A stretch of 64,000 bases of DNA from Pontibacter burrus (GTDB taxonomy: Bacteria; Bacteroidota; Bacteroidia; Cytophagales; Hymenobacteraceae). The notes under the pieces were generated by a model. The model saw only the letters and a program-made list of their open reading frames with translations, was not told the origin of the DNA and ran no database searches. Below, piece after piece: positions 9,451 through 17,361 of this stretch. A program made the translations under genes and the position numbers. Within the stretch, counting starts at the first letter, position 1, and every line of letters starts with the position of its first letter. The stretch is taken from positions 496,001-560,000 of the forward strand of contig NZ_JAAGWD010000001.1 of assembly GCF_010686685.1 (NCBI RefSeq). The letters run 5' to 3'.

Positions 9451-9470
9451 TAATGTGTTAAGACACATTA
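9451..9470. promoter_or_regulatory. 20-bp inverted repeat upstream of lipA, candidate operator
   Basis: TAATGTGT and ACACATTA form a perfect 8-bp inverted repeat around a TTAA-like centre, placed where a regulator would cover the -33 region of the lipA promoter. The half-site TGTG…CACA resembles CRP/FNR-type dyads, but the regulator is unknown. Confidence 0.45.
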
Positions 9471-9541
9471 GCATAAGACCTAAGTTTTATGCCGTGCCTT
9501 TATGCAACAGCGCCAGCACAGGTTTTGTTCGGAGAAGCAGC

Positions 9542-10276
9542 TTATTTACGGCGGCCGTAGTAAATGTTCAGGTACACAGAAGTAAATATGTTGTTATTTT
9601 CAGCCTGAGGGATAATGATCATGTCTTTGGTGAAGGCTTCTACCATCAGGCCTACTTCTATACCGGCCACGCTTTCGTTGTAACGGCCATACTCGAAGCT
9701 CATACCGGCTTTACCGTGCAAGCCAACATTCAGGTTGGTTTCTCCAAGGCCTGTAAAAACGCCTGCCGCACCCTCTATGCGCTCATTGTTGTGTATTTTT
9801 GGTTCATATTGCTCTGTCCGTACATCCTGCGATCCTGTCTGCCCATAGTTATACCGGATGTAGTAGGGCACCAGCAACCCAAGCGATGGCCCGATAGCAC
9901 CCACTGCATTTACCTGCACCCCCGACTCAGCCGCTTTCCGGAAAAGTACCAGCTCACGGCCATAGTGCGGGCGCACCACAAACAGATAGTTTTGCTTACC
10001 AATAATAAAGGAATCGCCGGTCTGGCCGCTGTACACGCGAAGCTCTCTCGGGTGCTTTACTTCTACAATCTCCAGGCCGCCAAACTGCAGCATGTCGTCG
10101 TTCATGGTAAAAGCTGAGCGCACAAACACGCCACCTATTAGCCCGCCATTGGAGTTAAGGTTTATGCCATAGCTCAGTTCATTTCGGAAGCTTTCATCTT
10201 CCTGGGATTGTGCAAGTGCCGGCACTATAGCAACGGCAAAAGCAAGTACTATTGAAAAAGCGATGGATCGTATCAC
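9542..10276 (-). CDS. Putative outer-membrane beta-barrel protein, unknown function
   Basis: The 244-residue product has a signal peptide (residues 1-22, ending ALAQ) and alternating short hydrophobic and aromatic segments, with a final strand NIYYGRRK, consistent with a small beta-barrel of Bacteroidota. I do not recognise a named family or catalytic motif. The start is GTG at 10276, since no in-frame ATG lies near the signal peptide. It is divergent from the osmC-like gene, with 65 bases between, and lies upstream of lipA on the same strand with about 108 bases between. No obvious terminator follows it. Confidence 0.6.
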   Translation of the reverse strand: MIRSIAFSIVLAFAVAIVPALAQSQEDESFRNELSYGINLNSNGGLIGGVFVRSAFTMNDDMLQFGGLEIVEVKHPRELRVYSGQTGDSFIIGKQNYLFVVRPHYGRELVLFRKAAESGVQVNAVGAIGPSLGLLVPYYIRYNYGQTGSQDVRTEQYEPKIHNNERIEGAAGVFTGLGETNLNVGLHGKAGMSFEYGRYNESVAGIEVGLMVEAFTKDMIIIPQAENNNIFTSVYLNIYYGRRK

Positions 10277-10341
10277 TTTAATAAATTTATAGTTTGTTTA
10301 AAAGTAGCTAAATTCACGTTTCTATTCAAATTTTATAGTTT

Positions 10342-10746
10342 ATGGCTACTATTCAAAGTAAATACTTAGGCGAACTTCGCACCACCGCCCAGCACCTGGC
10401 TTCAGGCAACAATGTTATAACCGATGCACCCCTCGACAACAACGGTCGCGGCGAAGCATTTTCGCCATCAGACCTGGTTTGCGCCGCACTTGGCAGCTGC
10501 ATGATGACCATCATGGGTATTGTGGCAAGCCGCAACAACATTGCCATTGAAGGCATGGAGATCGAGACCACTAAAATTATGGCTGCCGAACCTCGCCGTA
10601 TAGCCGAAGTGGTTCTCACTTTTAAAATGCCTGCCAACGACTATACTGCAAAAGAGAAAGCAATGCTGGAAAATGCTGCACGTACCTGCCCGGTTGCACT
10701 AAGCCTTCATCCGGAAATCAAACAAACGGTAAGCTTTATATACTAA
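10342..10746 (+). CDS. OsmC/Ohr family peroxiredoxin-like protein
   Basis: OsmC-family proteins reduce organic hydroperoxides with a pair of thiols. This 134-residue protein has the conserved first cysteine in the helix LGSCMMTIMG (Cys53) and the second in RTCPVALSLHPE (Cys116), together with the GGRGEAFSP-like segment that precedes the helix; an extra cysteine is at 47. It resembles the YhfA/OsmC branch more than Ohr, so the exact substrate is uncertain. It is a single gene, divergent from the outer-membrane protein gene, and ends at a terminator shared with ytxJ. Nearby YtxJ, another thiol protein, makes a redox role plausible. Confidence 0.88.
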   Translation: MATIQSKYLGELRTTAQHLASGNNVITDAPLDNNGRGEAFSPSDLVCAALGSCMMTIMGIVASRNNIAIEGMEIETTKIMAAEPRRIAEVVLTFKMPANDYTAKEKAMLENAARTCPVALSLHPEIKQTVSFIY

Positions 10747-10758
10747 GTGATTAAACGT

Positions 10759-10797
10759 AAAAAGTTGCTGCTACGCGTTGGCAGCAGCAACTTTTTT
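10759..10797. terminator. Bidirectional terminator between the osmC-like gene and ytxJ
   Basis: An 11-12 bp stem (10761-10772 with 10783-10794 region) has an A run before and a T run after, so it can serve both convergent genes. The ytxJ stop codon lies inside the hairpin. Confidence 0.8.
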
Positions 10798-11121
10798 CTT
10801 CAGTTCATCAACGCTGATACTCATATGAGATGCATTGTAAGTGCAGACCCCATCCTGCACCAGCAATAACTGCGGCGACTCATGCTGCACATCCAACACA
10901 TCAGCCACTTCGTTCGAAACCGGTCGGTAGGCTATCAGGTCCAGGTAATACGGTTTTACGTGGTCCAGACCTTTCCCATCCCACTGGCGCTCCAGCCTGC
11001 TTTTGGCCGTTGAACTTATAGAACAACGGGTGCTATGCTTAAAGATAACGACCGGGGTGTGCTTCGATTCTTCCAGTACCAGATCTAACTGTTCTGTGTT
11101 ATTTAGAGGGTGCCAGTTCAT
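10771..11121 (-). CDS. ytxJ: YtxJ family bacillithiol-associated thioredoxin-like protein
   Basis: This 116-residue protein fits the YtxJ family, a thioredoxin-fold protein found with bacillithiol metabolism and proposed to be a monothiol bacilliredoxin. The single conserved cysteine is in HSTRCSISS (Cys33), placed where the first thioredoxin cysteine would be, and ESPQLLLV supplies the cis-Pro loop. The family link to bacillithiol comes from other organisms; no bacillithiol biosynthesis gene lies in this window. It is convergent with the osmC-like gene. Two small secreted-protein genes lie upstream on the same strand, with a 31-base gap to the nearer one. Confidence 0.85.
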   Translation of the reverse strand: MNWHPLNNTEQLDLVLEESKHTPVVIFKHSTRCSISSTAKSRLERQWDGKGLDHVKPYYLDLIAYRPVSNEVADVLDVQHESPQLLLVQDGVCTYNASHMSISVDELKKKVAAANA

Positions 11122-11152
11122 GTTGTTTGCTATAGTTTGGTATTATGCTATT

Positions 11153-11479
11153 TTACCTGCCTGCCTGCTTTCTGGTTGCTTTCTTCTTAAAGAGTTGCTT
11201 CTTTTTAAGTGGCTTTCCTGTCTCATCAAACTTATATTGCAGGCGCTCGTCACGCTTTTTAGCCCGTTTTCGTGCAGCTTCGCCTTTCCTGAATGTGAAG
11301 CTACCCGTGTTCAGGTGGGTTTCCTTGTAGGTAGACTCTGTATTACGGGCTTCTCTTAAAAAGCGCTTCTGTTCTTTTTTATGTTTTCCGTCGGTAGTAG
11401 CTCTCGTTTGTGCGGAAACTCTTTCCGGCAATAGCACCAGCACCAGGCAAATGATCAGTAAAGTAGAAAGTTGTTTCAT
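11153..11479 (-). CDS. Small basic secreted protein, unknown function
   Basis: The 108-residue product has a clear Sec signal peptide (1-23, ending SAQ) and a mature part that is extremely rich in Lys and Arg, with low hydrophobicity and probably little fixed structure (for example GKPLKKKQLFKKKATRKQ near the C terminus). I recognise no family. It lies between ytxJ and another short basic exported lipoprotein on the same strand, with 40 bases to the latter. Its charge suggests binding to an anionic surface such as lipopolysaccharide, but that is speculation. Confidence 0.6.
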   Translation of the reverse strand: MKQLSTLLIICLVLVLLPERVSAQTRATTDGKHKKEQKRFLREARNTESTYKETHLNTGSFTFRKGEAARKRAKKRDERLQYKFDETGKPLKKKQLFKKKATRKQAGR

Positions 11480-11519
11480 AGGTAGGTTGGTTAATGCGTA
11501 TCGTTAAGGCAGCTATAGT

Positions 11520-11729
11520 TTAGAAAAGCACGAACCGCTTTCGCTTATGTACCCGGCCGTTTTTATCGGTTGGTACTTTAATCGCTTCCAGTCCTGCTGC
11601 ACCCTTTGCCTGTACTTTTACACTTTTGCCGGTAGGCGATGGGCAGGGTATACCTTTTTTGCCGCATCCGGTAAAAACCAGCAATGCAAAACAGACAGGG
11701 AAAGCGTACAGCAGGCGGTTACGTGGCAT
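11520..11729 (-). CDS. Small basic lipoprotein, unknown function
   Basis: Only 69 residues, but it has a convincing lipoprotein signal: a hydrophobic core and the lipobox FTGC (Cys22), then a short mature chain that is mainly Lys/Arg/Gly and ends HKRKRFVLF. I recognise no family. It follows the E1 dehydrogenase start-to-end on the same strand (22 bases after its stop codon would be the reverse order; this gene is downstream of it), so it could be the tail of that transcript. It resembles the neighbouring 108-residue gene in composition, not in sequence. Confidence 0.5.
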   Translation of the reverse strand: MPRNRLLYAFPVCFALLVFTGCGKKGIPCPSPTGKSVKVQAKGAAGLEAIKVPTDKNGRVHKRKRFVLF

Positions 11730-11751
11730 AGCTTTATGTAAGATCTATAGT

Positions 11752-13731
11752 TTAGTACGCAAGTATGGCTTCCACCTTTTCGCGCAGGCGCTGTTTTGGC
11801 AGGAACTCTGCTTCCAGTGGCGGCGCAAACGGTATGGCCGTATCTAAGCTGGCCACACGGGCAACAGGACCATCCAGGTGTTCGAAGCAGTTCTCGGCAA
11901 TCCAGGCTGCAATTTCGCCGCCTATACCACCGGTCAGGGTGTCTTCGTGCAGTATAATAACGCGTCCGGTCTTGGCTACCGTATTTCTTACGGCTTCTTT
12001 ATCCCACGGCAACAGTGAGCGTAAATCTAGTATCTCGATACTGGTGCCAGGCATTTCCTGCTGCAGTTGCTTAGCCCAGTGCACGCCCATACCGTATGTT
12101 ATGATGGACAAATCTTCGCCTTCCGCTACTGTCTTTGCCTTGCCAATCTCTACGGTATAGTAATCATCCGGAATCTCCTGTGAGATAGAACGATACAACA
12201 GCTTGTGCTCGAAATACATTACCGGGTTCGGGTCCTCGATCGCGGCATTCAAAAGTCCTTTAGCATCATACGGAGACGACGGATAAACGATCTTTAAACC
12301 AGGGGTGTGGAAGAACCAGGCTTCGTTGCTTTGCGAGTGGAATGGCCCTGCGGCAGTACCGGCACCTGTTGGCATACGCACTACCACATCGGCGTGCTGG
12401 CCCCAACGGTAATGACTCTTGGCTAAATTGTTTACGATCTGGTTAAAGCCTACGCTCACAAAGTCAGCAAACTGCATCTCTACCATGCTCTTCTTGCCCT
12501 TCACCGACATGCCCAGGCCAATACCAAGTATGGCCGACTCACACAATGGGGTATTACGCACACGCTCTTTGCCAAATTTCTCTACAAAACCTTCTGTTAC
12601 TTTAAACACACCACCATATTCGGCTATGTCCTGGCCCATCAGCACCAGTTCCGGGTAGCGCTCCATGCTCTGGCGCAAGCCATCCGAAATAGCATCTACA
12701 AAGCGTTTTTCGGTTTTAGCTCCTGAGGCTGGCGCCACTGGCTGCTGCACATACGGTTTGTACATATCCGCAATTTCTTCCTGCTTATCGGCAACAGGCA
12801 TTGGAGTGGCAAAAGCGGTTTGTAGGCCGGCTTCAATTTCGGCTTTTATTTCATCGCGTATCGTTTCTACAGCCTTCGGCGTCAGTACCAGTTCATCCAG
12901 CAAAAACTTCTCATAGTTCTCCACCGGATCTTTTTTCGCCCACTTCTCGAACAGCTCCTGCGGGACATACTTGGTACCGCTGGCTTCTTCGTGGCCGCGC
13001 ATTCTAAAGGTCATAGCCTCAATTAAAACCGGGCGCGGGTTTTTGCGCATGCTGGCCGCTGTCTGACGTACCGTGTGGTAAACTTCTAGTAGGTTGTTGC
13101 CATCTATCTGCAGGGCATCCATGCCATAGGCCGGTCCTTTATCTATAAACTGCTTAAACTTAAACTGCTCGTTGCTTGGCGTAGACAAACCATAACCGTT
13201 GTTCTCGATCATGAAAATAACTGGCAGGCCCCACACAGCCGCCACATTCAGCGCTTCATGGAAATCGCCTTCCGATGCACCGCCATCGCCACTATATACC
13301 AGCGTTACTTTCTCTTTCTTATCCAGCAGATCAGCCAGAGCTATACCATCGGCTACAGCCAGTTGTGGCCCAAGGTGCGAAATCATACCAACTATATGGT
13401 GCTCATTAGACCCAAAGTGGAACGAGCGGTCGCGGCCTTTAGTGAAACCGGTTTTCTTGCCCTGAAACTGTGCGAATAGTCTATCCAACGGCACATTGCG
13501 GCTGGTAAATACGCCCAGGTTACGGTGCAGTGGCAGTATATATTCGTCCTGCTCCAGCGCCATGGCTGATCCTACACTTATTGCTTCCTGGCCAATGCCG
13601 GAAAACCATTTGCTTACCTTGCCCTGGCGCAGCAGTACCAGCATGCGTTCTTCAATCATGCGCGGCTTCAGGATAGCTCTATAAAGAGAGATCAGTTCGT
13701 CGTCGGAGTAGTCTTTGCGGTTATAATTCAT
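11752..13731 (-). CDS. 2-oxoacid dehydrogenase E1, fused alpha and beta subunits
   Basis: The E1 component uses thiamine diphosphate to decarboxylate a 2-oxoacid and pass the acyl group to a lipoylated E2. The 659-residue protein joins the two normally separate chains. The alpha half has the ThDP motif starting GDGGASEGDFHEALN at 148 and ending near ENN (178), and the phosphorylation-loop-like KGRDRSFH. The beta half starts near residue 340 and contains MGQDIAEYGGVFKVTEGF and the LLPWDKEAV segment. The fused form is common in Bacteroidota and is closest to branched-chain 2-oxoacid dehydrogenases, but pyruvate cannot be excluded by eye. E2 and E3 genes are not adjacent. It depends on the lipoyl pathway, whose lipA and lipB genes are in this window. 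Confidence 0.9.
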   Translation of the reverse strand: MNYNRKDYSDDELISLYRAILKPRMIEERMLVLLRQGKVSKWFSGIGQEAISVGSAMALEQDEYILPLHRNLGVFTSRNVPLDRLFAQFQGKKTGFTKGRDRSFHFGSNEHHIVGMISHLGPQLAVADGIALADLLDKKEKVTLVYSGDGGASEGDFHEALNVAAVWGLPVIFMIENNGYGLSTPSNEQFKFKQFIDKGPAYGMDALQIDGNNLLEVYHTVRQTAASMRKNPRPVLIEAMTFRMRGHEEASGTKYVPQELFEKWAKKDPVENYEKFLLDELVLTPKAVETIRDEIKAEIEAGLQTAFATPMPVADKQEEIADMYKPYVQQPVAPASGAKTEKRFVDAISDGLRQSMERYPELVLMGQDIAEYGGVFKVTEGFVEKFGKERVRNTPLCESAILGIGLGMSVKGKKSMVEMQFADFVSVGFNQIVNNLAKSHYRWGQHADVVVRMPTGAGTAAGPFHSQSNEAWFFHTPGLKIVYPSSPYDAKGLLNAAIEDPNPVMYFEHKLLYRSISQEIPDDYYTVEIGKAKTVAEGEDLSIITYGMGVHWAKQLQQEMPGTSIEILDLRSLLPWDKEAVRNTVAKTGRVIILHEDTLTGGIGGEIAAWIAENCFEHLDGPVARVASLDTAIPFAPPLEAEFLPKQRLREKVEAILAY

Positions 13732-13808
13732 CTTAAAAAAGGAAAACCTTGTTACAGGTAGGCAAGTTAGTATATTAGCTTTAGAGACAAAATATAGTAG
13801 CTAATTTA

Positions 13809-13829
13809 TACTTTTGTCTTATACTTTTG
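13809..13829 (+). promoter_or_regulatory. Two tandem TACTTTTG -7 boxes in the divergent intergenic region
   Basis: TACTTTTG occurs at 13809-13816 and 13822-13829; both match TAnnTTTG. They point towards the M16 peptidase gene, which starts about 130 bases further on. The surrounding 13795-13865 also contains GACAAAGGAC twice and GACAAAAG, partly inverted, which may be regulator sites. The region is divergent from the E1 dehydrogenase gene. Confidence 0.35.
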
Positions 13830-13956
13830 ACAAAGGACTATTTGACAAAAGACAAAGGACTTATACTACCTAAAGCCAAAACCGGCACGCTCAACTATAG
13901 TATAACCTTAGAAGTTTTTTATCCTTTGTCTTTCAATCTTATGTCTTAAAATAAAC

Positions 13957-15216
13957 ATGATACAGTTTAAAGAATTTACCTTAGATAACGGGTTGCGCGT
14001 GATCGTGCACGAAGACCATACCTCGCCGATGGCGGTACTGAATGTGTTGTATGATGTGGGCTCGCGCGACGAAGTGGAAGAACACACTGGTTTTGCACAT
14101 TTGTTTGAGCACCTGATGTTTAGCGGATCGGTGAACATTCCGGTTTACGATGAGCCCTTGCAGCGTGTAGGCGGCGAGAACAACGCCTTTACCAGCCCCG
14201 ATATCACCAACTATTATCTGACTGTGCCGGCACAGAACATCGAAACGGGCTTCTGGCTGGAGTCGGACCGCATGATGGACCTGGCTTTTAGCGAACATGG
14301 CCTGGAAGTACAACGCAAAGTGGTGGTAGAAGAATTTAAGCAGAACTACCTGAACCAACCCTACGGCGATGTGTGGCTGAAGCTGCGTCCGCTGGCATAC
14401 AAAAACCACCCGTACAAATGGGCAACTATAGGCAAGGAGATCGCGCATATAGAAGATGCCACGATGGACATTGTAAAAGCCTTCCATAGGAAGCATTACT
14501 CGCCAAGCAATGCGATATTGGTAGTGGCAGGGAACATTACCTTCGAGCAAGCCAAAGAGCTAACCGAGAAATGGTTCGGCCCGATACCTGCCGGCGAGAA
14601 GTACACCCGCCACATCCCAAATGAACCGGCGCAAAATGAGCCCCGTGTACTGGAAACGAGTGCCGATGTACCACTTAGCGCCATTTACAAAGCCTACCAC
14701 ATGCCGCACCGCACCCACGAAGATTATTATGCAATAGACCTGATCAGCGATATTCTGGGCCGTGGTAAGTCGAGCAGGTTGTATGAGCAACTGGTTAAAG
14801 AGCAGAAACTGTTTAACTCCATTTCGGCATCTGTAACTGGTAGCATAGAACCGGGGCTGCTGATTATTCAGGGAAAACTGAACGAGGGCGTAGACCTGCA
14901 GGAAGCCAATGCTGCCATCGAAAAAATAAACCAGGAGCTGATGGATACTTTGGTAGACGAAGAAGAGCTGAACAAAGTAAAGAACCAGGCCGAAACCAGC
15001 TTAGTCTTCTCCGAAATAGAGCTGCTGAACCGTGCCATGAACCTGGCTTATGGCAAACTTTTAGGCGATGCCAATTTTGTAAACACCGAGGGCGAAAAGA
15101 TACAGGCCGTAACCCCTGTTGATATCCAGCGTTGTTCGAAACAGGTGCTGAGCCCGAATAACTGCTCTACGTTGCTTTATAAAGCTGAGAAGAAAGAAGT
15201 AGAAGCGGAAGCTTAA
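13957..15216 (+). CDS. M16 family zinc metallopeptidase (insulinase type)
   Basis: M16 peptidases degrade peptides inside a clam-like chamber. The inverted zinc motif HxxEH is present as HLFEH at residues 48-52, and the third ligand glutamate lies in VVVEEFKQN near residue 126. The 419-residue length corresponds to one half-chamber, so it should work as a homo- or heterodimer. The first residues (MIQFKEFTLDNGLRVI) show no signal peptide, suggesting the cytoplasm, unlike many exported Bacteroidota homologues. A second M16 subunit is not adjacent. It is divergent from the E1 gene and ends at a clear terminator. Confidence 0.93.
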   Translation: MIQFKEFTLDNGLRVIVHEDHTSPMAVLNVLYDVGSRDEVEEHTGFAHLFEHLMFSGSVNIPVYDEPLQRVGGENNAFTSPDITNYYLTVPAQNIETGFWLESDRMMDLAFSEHGLEVQRKVVVEEFKQNYLNQPYGDVWLKLRPLAYKNHPYKWATIGKEIAHIEDATMDIVKAFHRKHYSPSNAILVVAGNITFEQAKELTEKWFGPIPAGEKYTRHIPNEPAQNEPRVLETSADVPLSAIYKAYHMPHRTHEDYYAIDLISDILGRGKSSRLYEQLVKEQKLFNSISASVTGSIEPGLLIIQGKLNEGVDLQEANAAIEKINQELMDTLVDEEELNKVKNQAETSLVFSEIELLNRAMNLAYGKLLGDANFVNTEGEKIQAVTPVDIQRCSKQVLSPNNCSTLLYKAEKKEVEAEA

Positions 15217-15237
15217 AACTATAGTTGCTATATGTTA

Positions 15238-15274
15238 CTAAAAGGATGCTGGTCGTGTATCAGCATCCTTTTTT
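15238..15274 (+). terminator. Terminator of the M16 peptidase gene
   Basis: AAAGGATGCT (15241-15250) pairs with AGCATCCTT (15262-15270), followed by TTTT, 25 bases after the stop codon. Confidence 0.85.
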
Positions 15275-15324
15275 CGTCATGTCGAGCGTTCGCCGAGACA
15301 TCTTATATGTCCTATAATTTCATC

Positions 15325-15890
15325 ATTGTCATTTCGAACTTCGTGAGAAATCTATCGCCAACTATAGTTGAAGCTATTCTTCCATAGCTAACTATAGTTG
15401 CAACTTGAAACAAGCAGTTCCTTTCATAGTTACCTCAAATCCCGGGAGCTCTACTAGCCTATCGTTTTATAGTTGCTTTGGTGCGCTCACGGCCGCGGGG
15501 CCCCGTCTTCGGGCATCGCGCGGTGTACCTTTCTTTTGCTCGTCCCTCGCAATGGCTACGCCACCAGAAATCTACAAGGCGCTCAACCCAAAGACTGTAA
15601 TCCTTCGATAGCTCATCTATAGTTTGATTTGATCTGCTATAGTTCTGTAGCTTTTCTCGTGGGTGTAGTTCTCTAGGGGCAGGCTGGGCCTGCCTGTTTG
15701 TGATTTGAAACTAGAGACAACTATAGCTGGTGAAAAAGTAAAAGCGAAGACTGTCCCCTTGAGGGGACTATAGGGGTGTTGAAACCGCAACTATAGAACT
15801 GTACCTCAAACTATAGCAAAGGCAGAAAAGTCCCCCTTCGGAGGGGGAAGGGGGATGACAAACGCCAACTATAGAATATAGCCCTTCTTG
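15325..15890 (+). repeat. Dispersed intergenic repeat, copy 2 of 3
   Basis: This has the same order of blocks as copies 1 and 3: CATTTCGAACTTCGTGAGAA near 15332, the central block GCTTTGGTGCGCTCACGGCC near 15475, AAGGCGCTCAACCCAAAGAC near 15576, a GGCAGGCTGGGCCTGCC hairpin near 15677 and CCCCTTCGGAGGGGGAAGGG near 15834. It is the most diverged of the three around 15525-15570. A 68-codon open frame here (15405-15611) is the translated central block and is not a credible gene. CTATAG palindromes are dense. It sits between the convergent M16 and TPM-domain genes. Bases 15891-15966 contain short ATCCTGCAAATCCTG repeats. Confidence 0.8.
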
Positions 15891-15966
15891 GGAGAAGCAG
15901 GTTAAAATGAGAAGCTTAGAACTATAGCAAAGTCCCGATCCTGCAAATCCTGCAAATCCAGGTCCA

Positions 15967-16001
15967 AACAAAAAAGGAGATGAAGCCAAAGCCTCATCTC
16001 C
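15967..16001 (-). terminator. Terminator of the lemA-TPM operon
   Basis: GGAGATGA (15976-15983) pairs with TCATCTCC (15994-16001); on the minus strand a T-rich run (15967-15975) follows. It lies 48 bases after the last gene of the operon. Confidence 0.75.
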
Positions 16002-16048
16002 CATTCATCATTCATAATTTCTAATTCATAATTGCCCGAAGGGCTGTA

Positions 16049-16828
16049 TTACCAACTGCTGCTGGCACCGCCTCCACCGAAGGAACCTCCTCCGAAACCG
16101 CCGAAGCCTCCGCCTCCACCGCCACCACCAAAAATACCGCCGCCGGTACGGAATGTGCCGAAGCCGCCAGGTATAAAGATCGGGCCGCCAAACGTGCGGG
16201 AATAGCCTCTGCCGCCACGTCCGCCTCCACCACCTTTACCGAACCTGGAGAGTATAAACAAAATCAGCAACGCGATAATGATGATGAACATAATGGATGG
16301 ACCTCCACCCTCCCCGGATGCCTGTGGGTCGGCCTGGTACTCGCCGCTGGCTACGCTGATGATGAAAGAAGTAGCCTCGTTGAGGCCTTTATAAAACTCG
16401 CCCTGCTGAAAATTTGGCTTTAGCGTGTATTCGGTAATGCGTTTTGCAATGGCGTCCGGAATAATGTGTTCCATGCCGTAGCCCGTCTGGATGGCAACCT
16501 TACGCTGCTCCATGGCTACCAGAATTACCACACCATTATCGAACTTGGCAGAGCCTACACCCCAGCGCTCACCCAGCTCAGCAGCATACTGGTTGGCATC
16601 ATAATCACCGATGGAAGGGATGGTAACGATAGCGATCTGCGTGGAGGTGGTATCGTTATAGTTTACCAGTTTCTGTTCCAGGTCAGCAACCTCTTCCCGT
16701 GTCAGGATGTTGGCCAGGTCGTTAACCAGGCGCGGTGGGTTAGGCCTCGGCGGAAAATCGCTGTTCTGGGCAAACGCAAAAATCGGAAGCCAGCAAAGGT
16801 ACAGGAAGAGTATAATGTGTCTGGGCAT
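16049..16828 (-). CDS. TPM-domain membrane protein with glycine-rich tail (YgcG type)
   Basis: The 259-residue protein has a signal peptide (1-20), a TPM (TLP18.3/Psb32/MOLO-1) domain at ~30-160, including DNGVVILVAMEQRKVAIQTG, a transmembrane helix (~178-195, IMFIIIIALLILFILSRF) and a Gly-rich tail (200-259) ending SFGGGGASSSW. It is anchored in the inner membrane with the TPM domain outside. Proteins of this architecture have been linked to membrane-protein quality control and phosphatase-like activity, but the role is not settled. It is the third gene after lemA and a second TPM gene, with 6 bases to the latter, so it is clearly in one operon. Confidence 0.87.
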   Translation of the reverse strand: MPRHIILFLYLCWLPIFAFAQNSDFPPRPNPPRLVNDLANILTREEVADLEQKLVNYNDTTSTQIAIVTIPSIGDYDANQYAAELGERWGVGSAKFDNGVVILVAMEQRKVAIQTGYGMEHIIPDAIAKRITEYTLKPNFQQGEFYKGLNEATSFIISVASGEYQADPQASGEGGGPSIMFIIIIALLILFILSRFGKGGGGGRGGRGYSRTFGGPIFIPGGFGTFRTGGGIFGGGGGGGGFGGFGGGSFGGGGASSSW

Positions 16829-16834
16829 AGTTAT

Positions 16835-17272
16835 CTAATCTCCGAACGAGACATCGTCTTTCAGTTCGTTAACGTCTCCTTGTTTGTTGTAAGGGAAGTG
16901 CGATTTCAGTTGCTGGCCGGCCATACGGATGCCATTAGCCAGGCCGGTGGCATAATGGTCCTGCTTAAAGTGTTTGATGACTTCCGCGGTAATGTCTTCC
17001 CAGAAATGATCGGGCACAATGGCATTTATACCGGCATCACCGATCACGGCAAACTGATGATCTTTAATAGCAACATAAAACAACACACCGTTGCGCTGTT
17101 TGGTAAGGTGCATATGCAGCTCGGCAAAAACTTCGGTAGCACGGTCCAGTACATCGGTGCTGCAGTTGTTCTCTATGTGCACGCGTATCTCGCCAGACGT
17201 GTTCAGCTCGGCCTCCTGAATGGCTGCAACTATAACCTGTTCATCTTCAGGAGTTATAAGGTCTTTAGGCAT
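16835..17272 (-). CDS. TPM-domain protein, soluble
   Basis: This 145-residue protein contains a second TPM domain across most of its length (TSGEIRVHIE near residue 30, NGVLFYVAIKDHQFAVIGD near 80, and IVPDHFWEDI). No signal peptide or transmembrane helix is seen, so it is predicted to be cytoplasmic or surface-associated, unlike its neighbour. It lies between lemA (86 bases upstream) and the glycine-tailed TPM gene (6 bases downstream). The lemA-TPM-TPM arrangement is common in Bacteroidota. The molecular function is unknown. Confidence 0.85.
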   Translation of the reverse strand: MPKDLITPEDEQVIVAAIQEAELNTSGEIRVHIENNCSTDVLDRATEVFAELHMHLTKQRNGVLFYVAIKDHQFAVIGDAGINAIVPDHFWEDITAEVIKHFKQDHYATGLANGIRMAGQQLKSHFPYNKQGDVNELKDDVSFGD

Positions 17273-17284
17273 GGCTTGTATGGT

Positions 17285-17361
17285 TAAATTGTTGGATTGT
17301 TAAATTGTTTATCATCAAAATAGAAAATAACAATTAAGCAATTCAACCATTAAACAATTTA
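17285..17361. repeat. AT-rich inverted repeat between lemA and the TPM gene
   Basis: Imperfect inverted arms (17285-17311 and about 17331-17361) share the word TAAATTGTT…ATTGTTAAATTG. The same word in inverted pairs recurs at 33136-33256, and one arm at 22880-22923. The right arm reaches the last codons of lemA. Confidence 0.55.

Noticed and set aside
15405..15611. 68-codon open frame in repeat copy 2
   Set aside because: It is the translated central block of a dispersed repeat; the related frames in the other copies have different ends and TTG starts, and no protein family is recognised.
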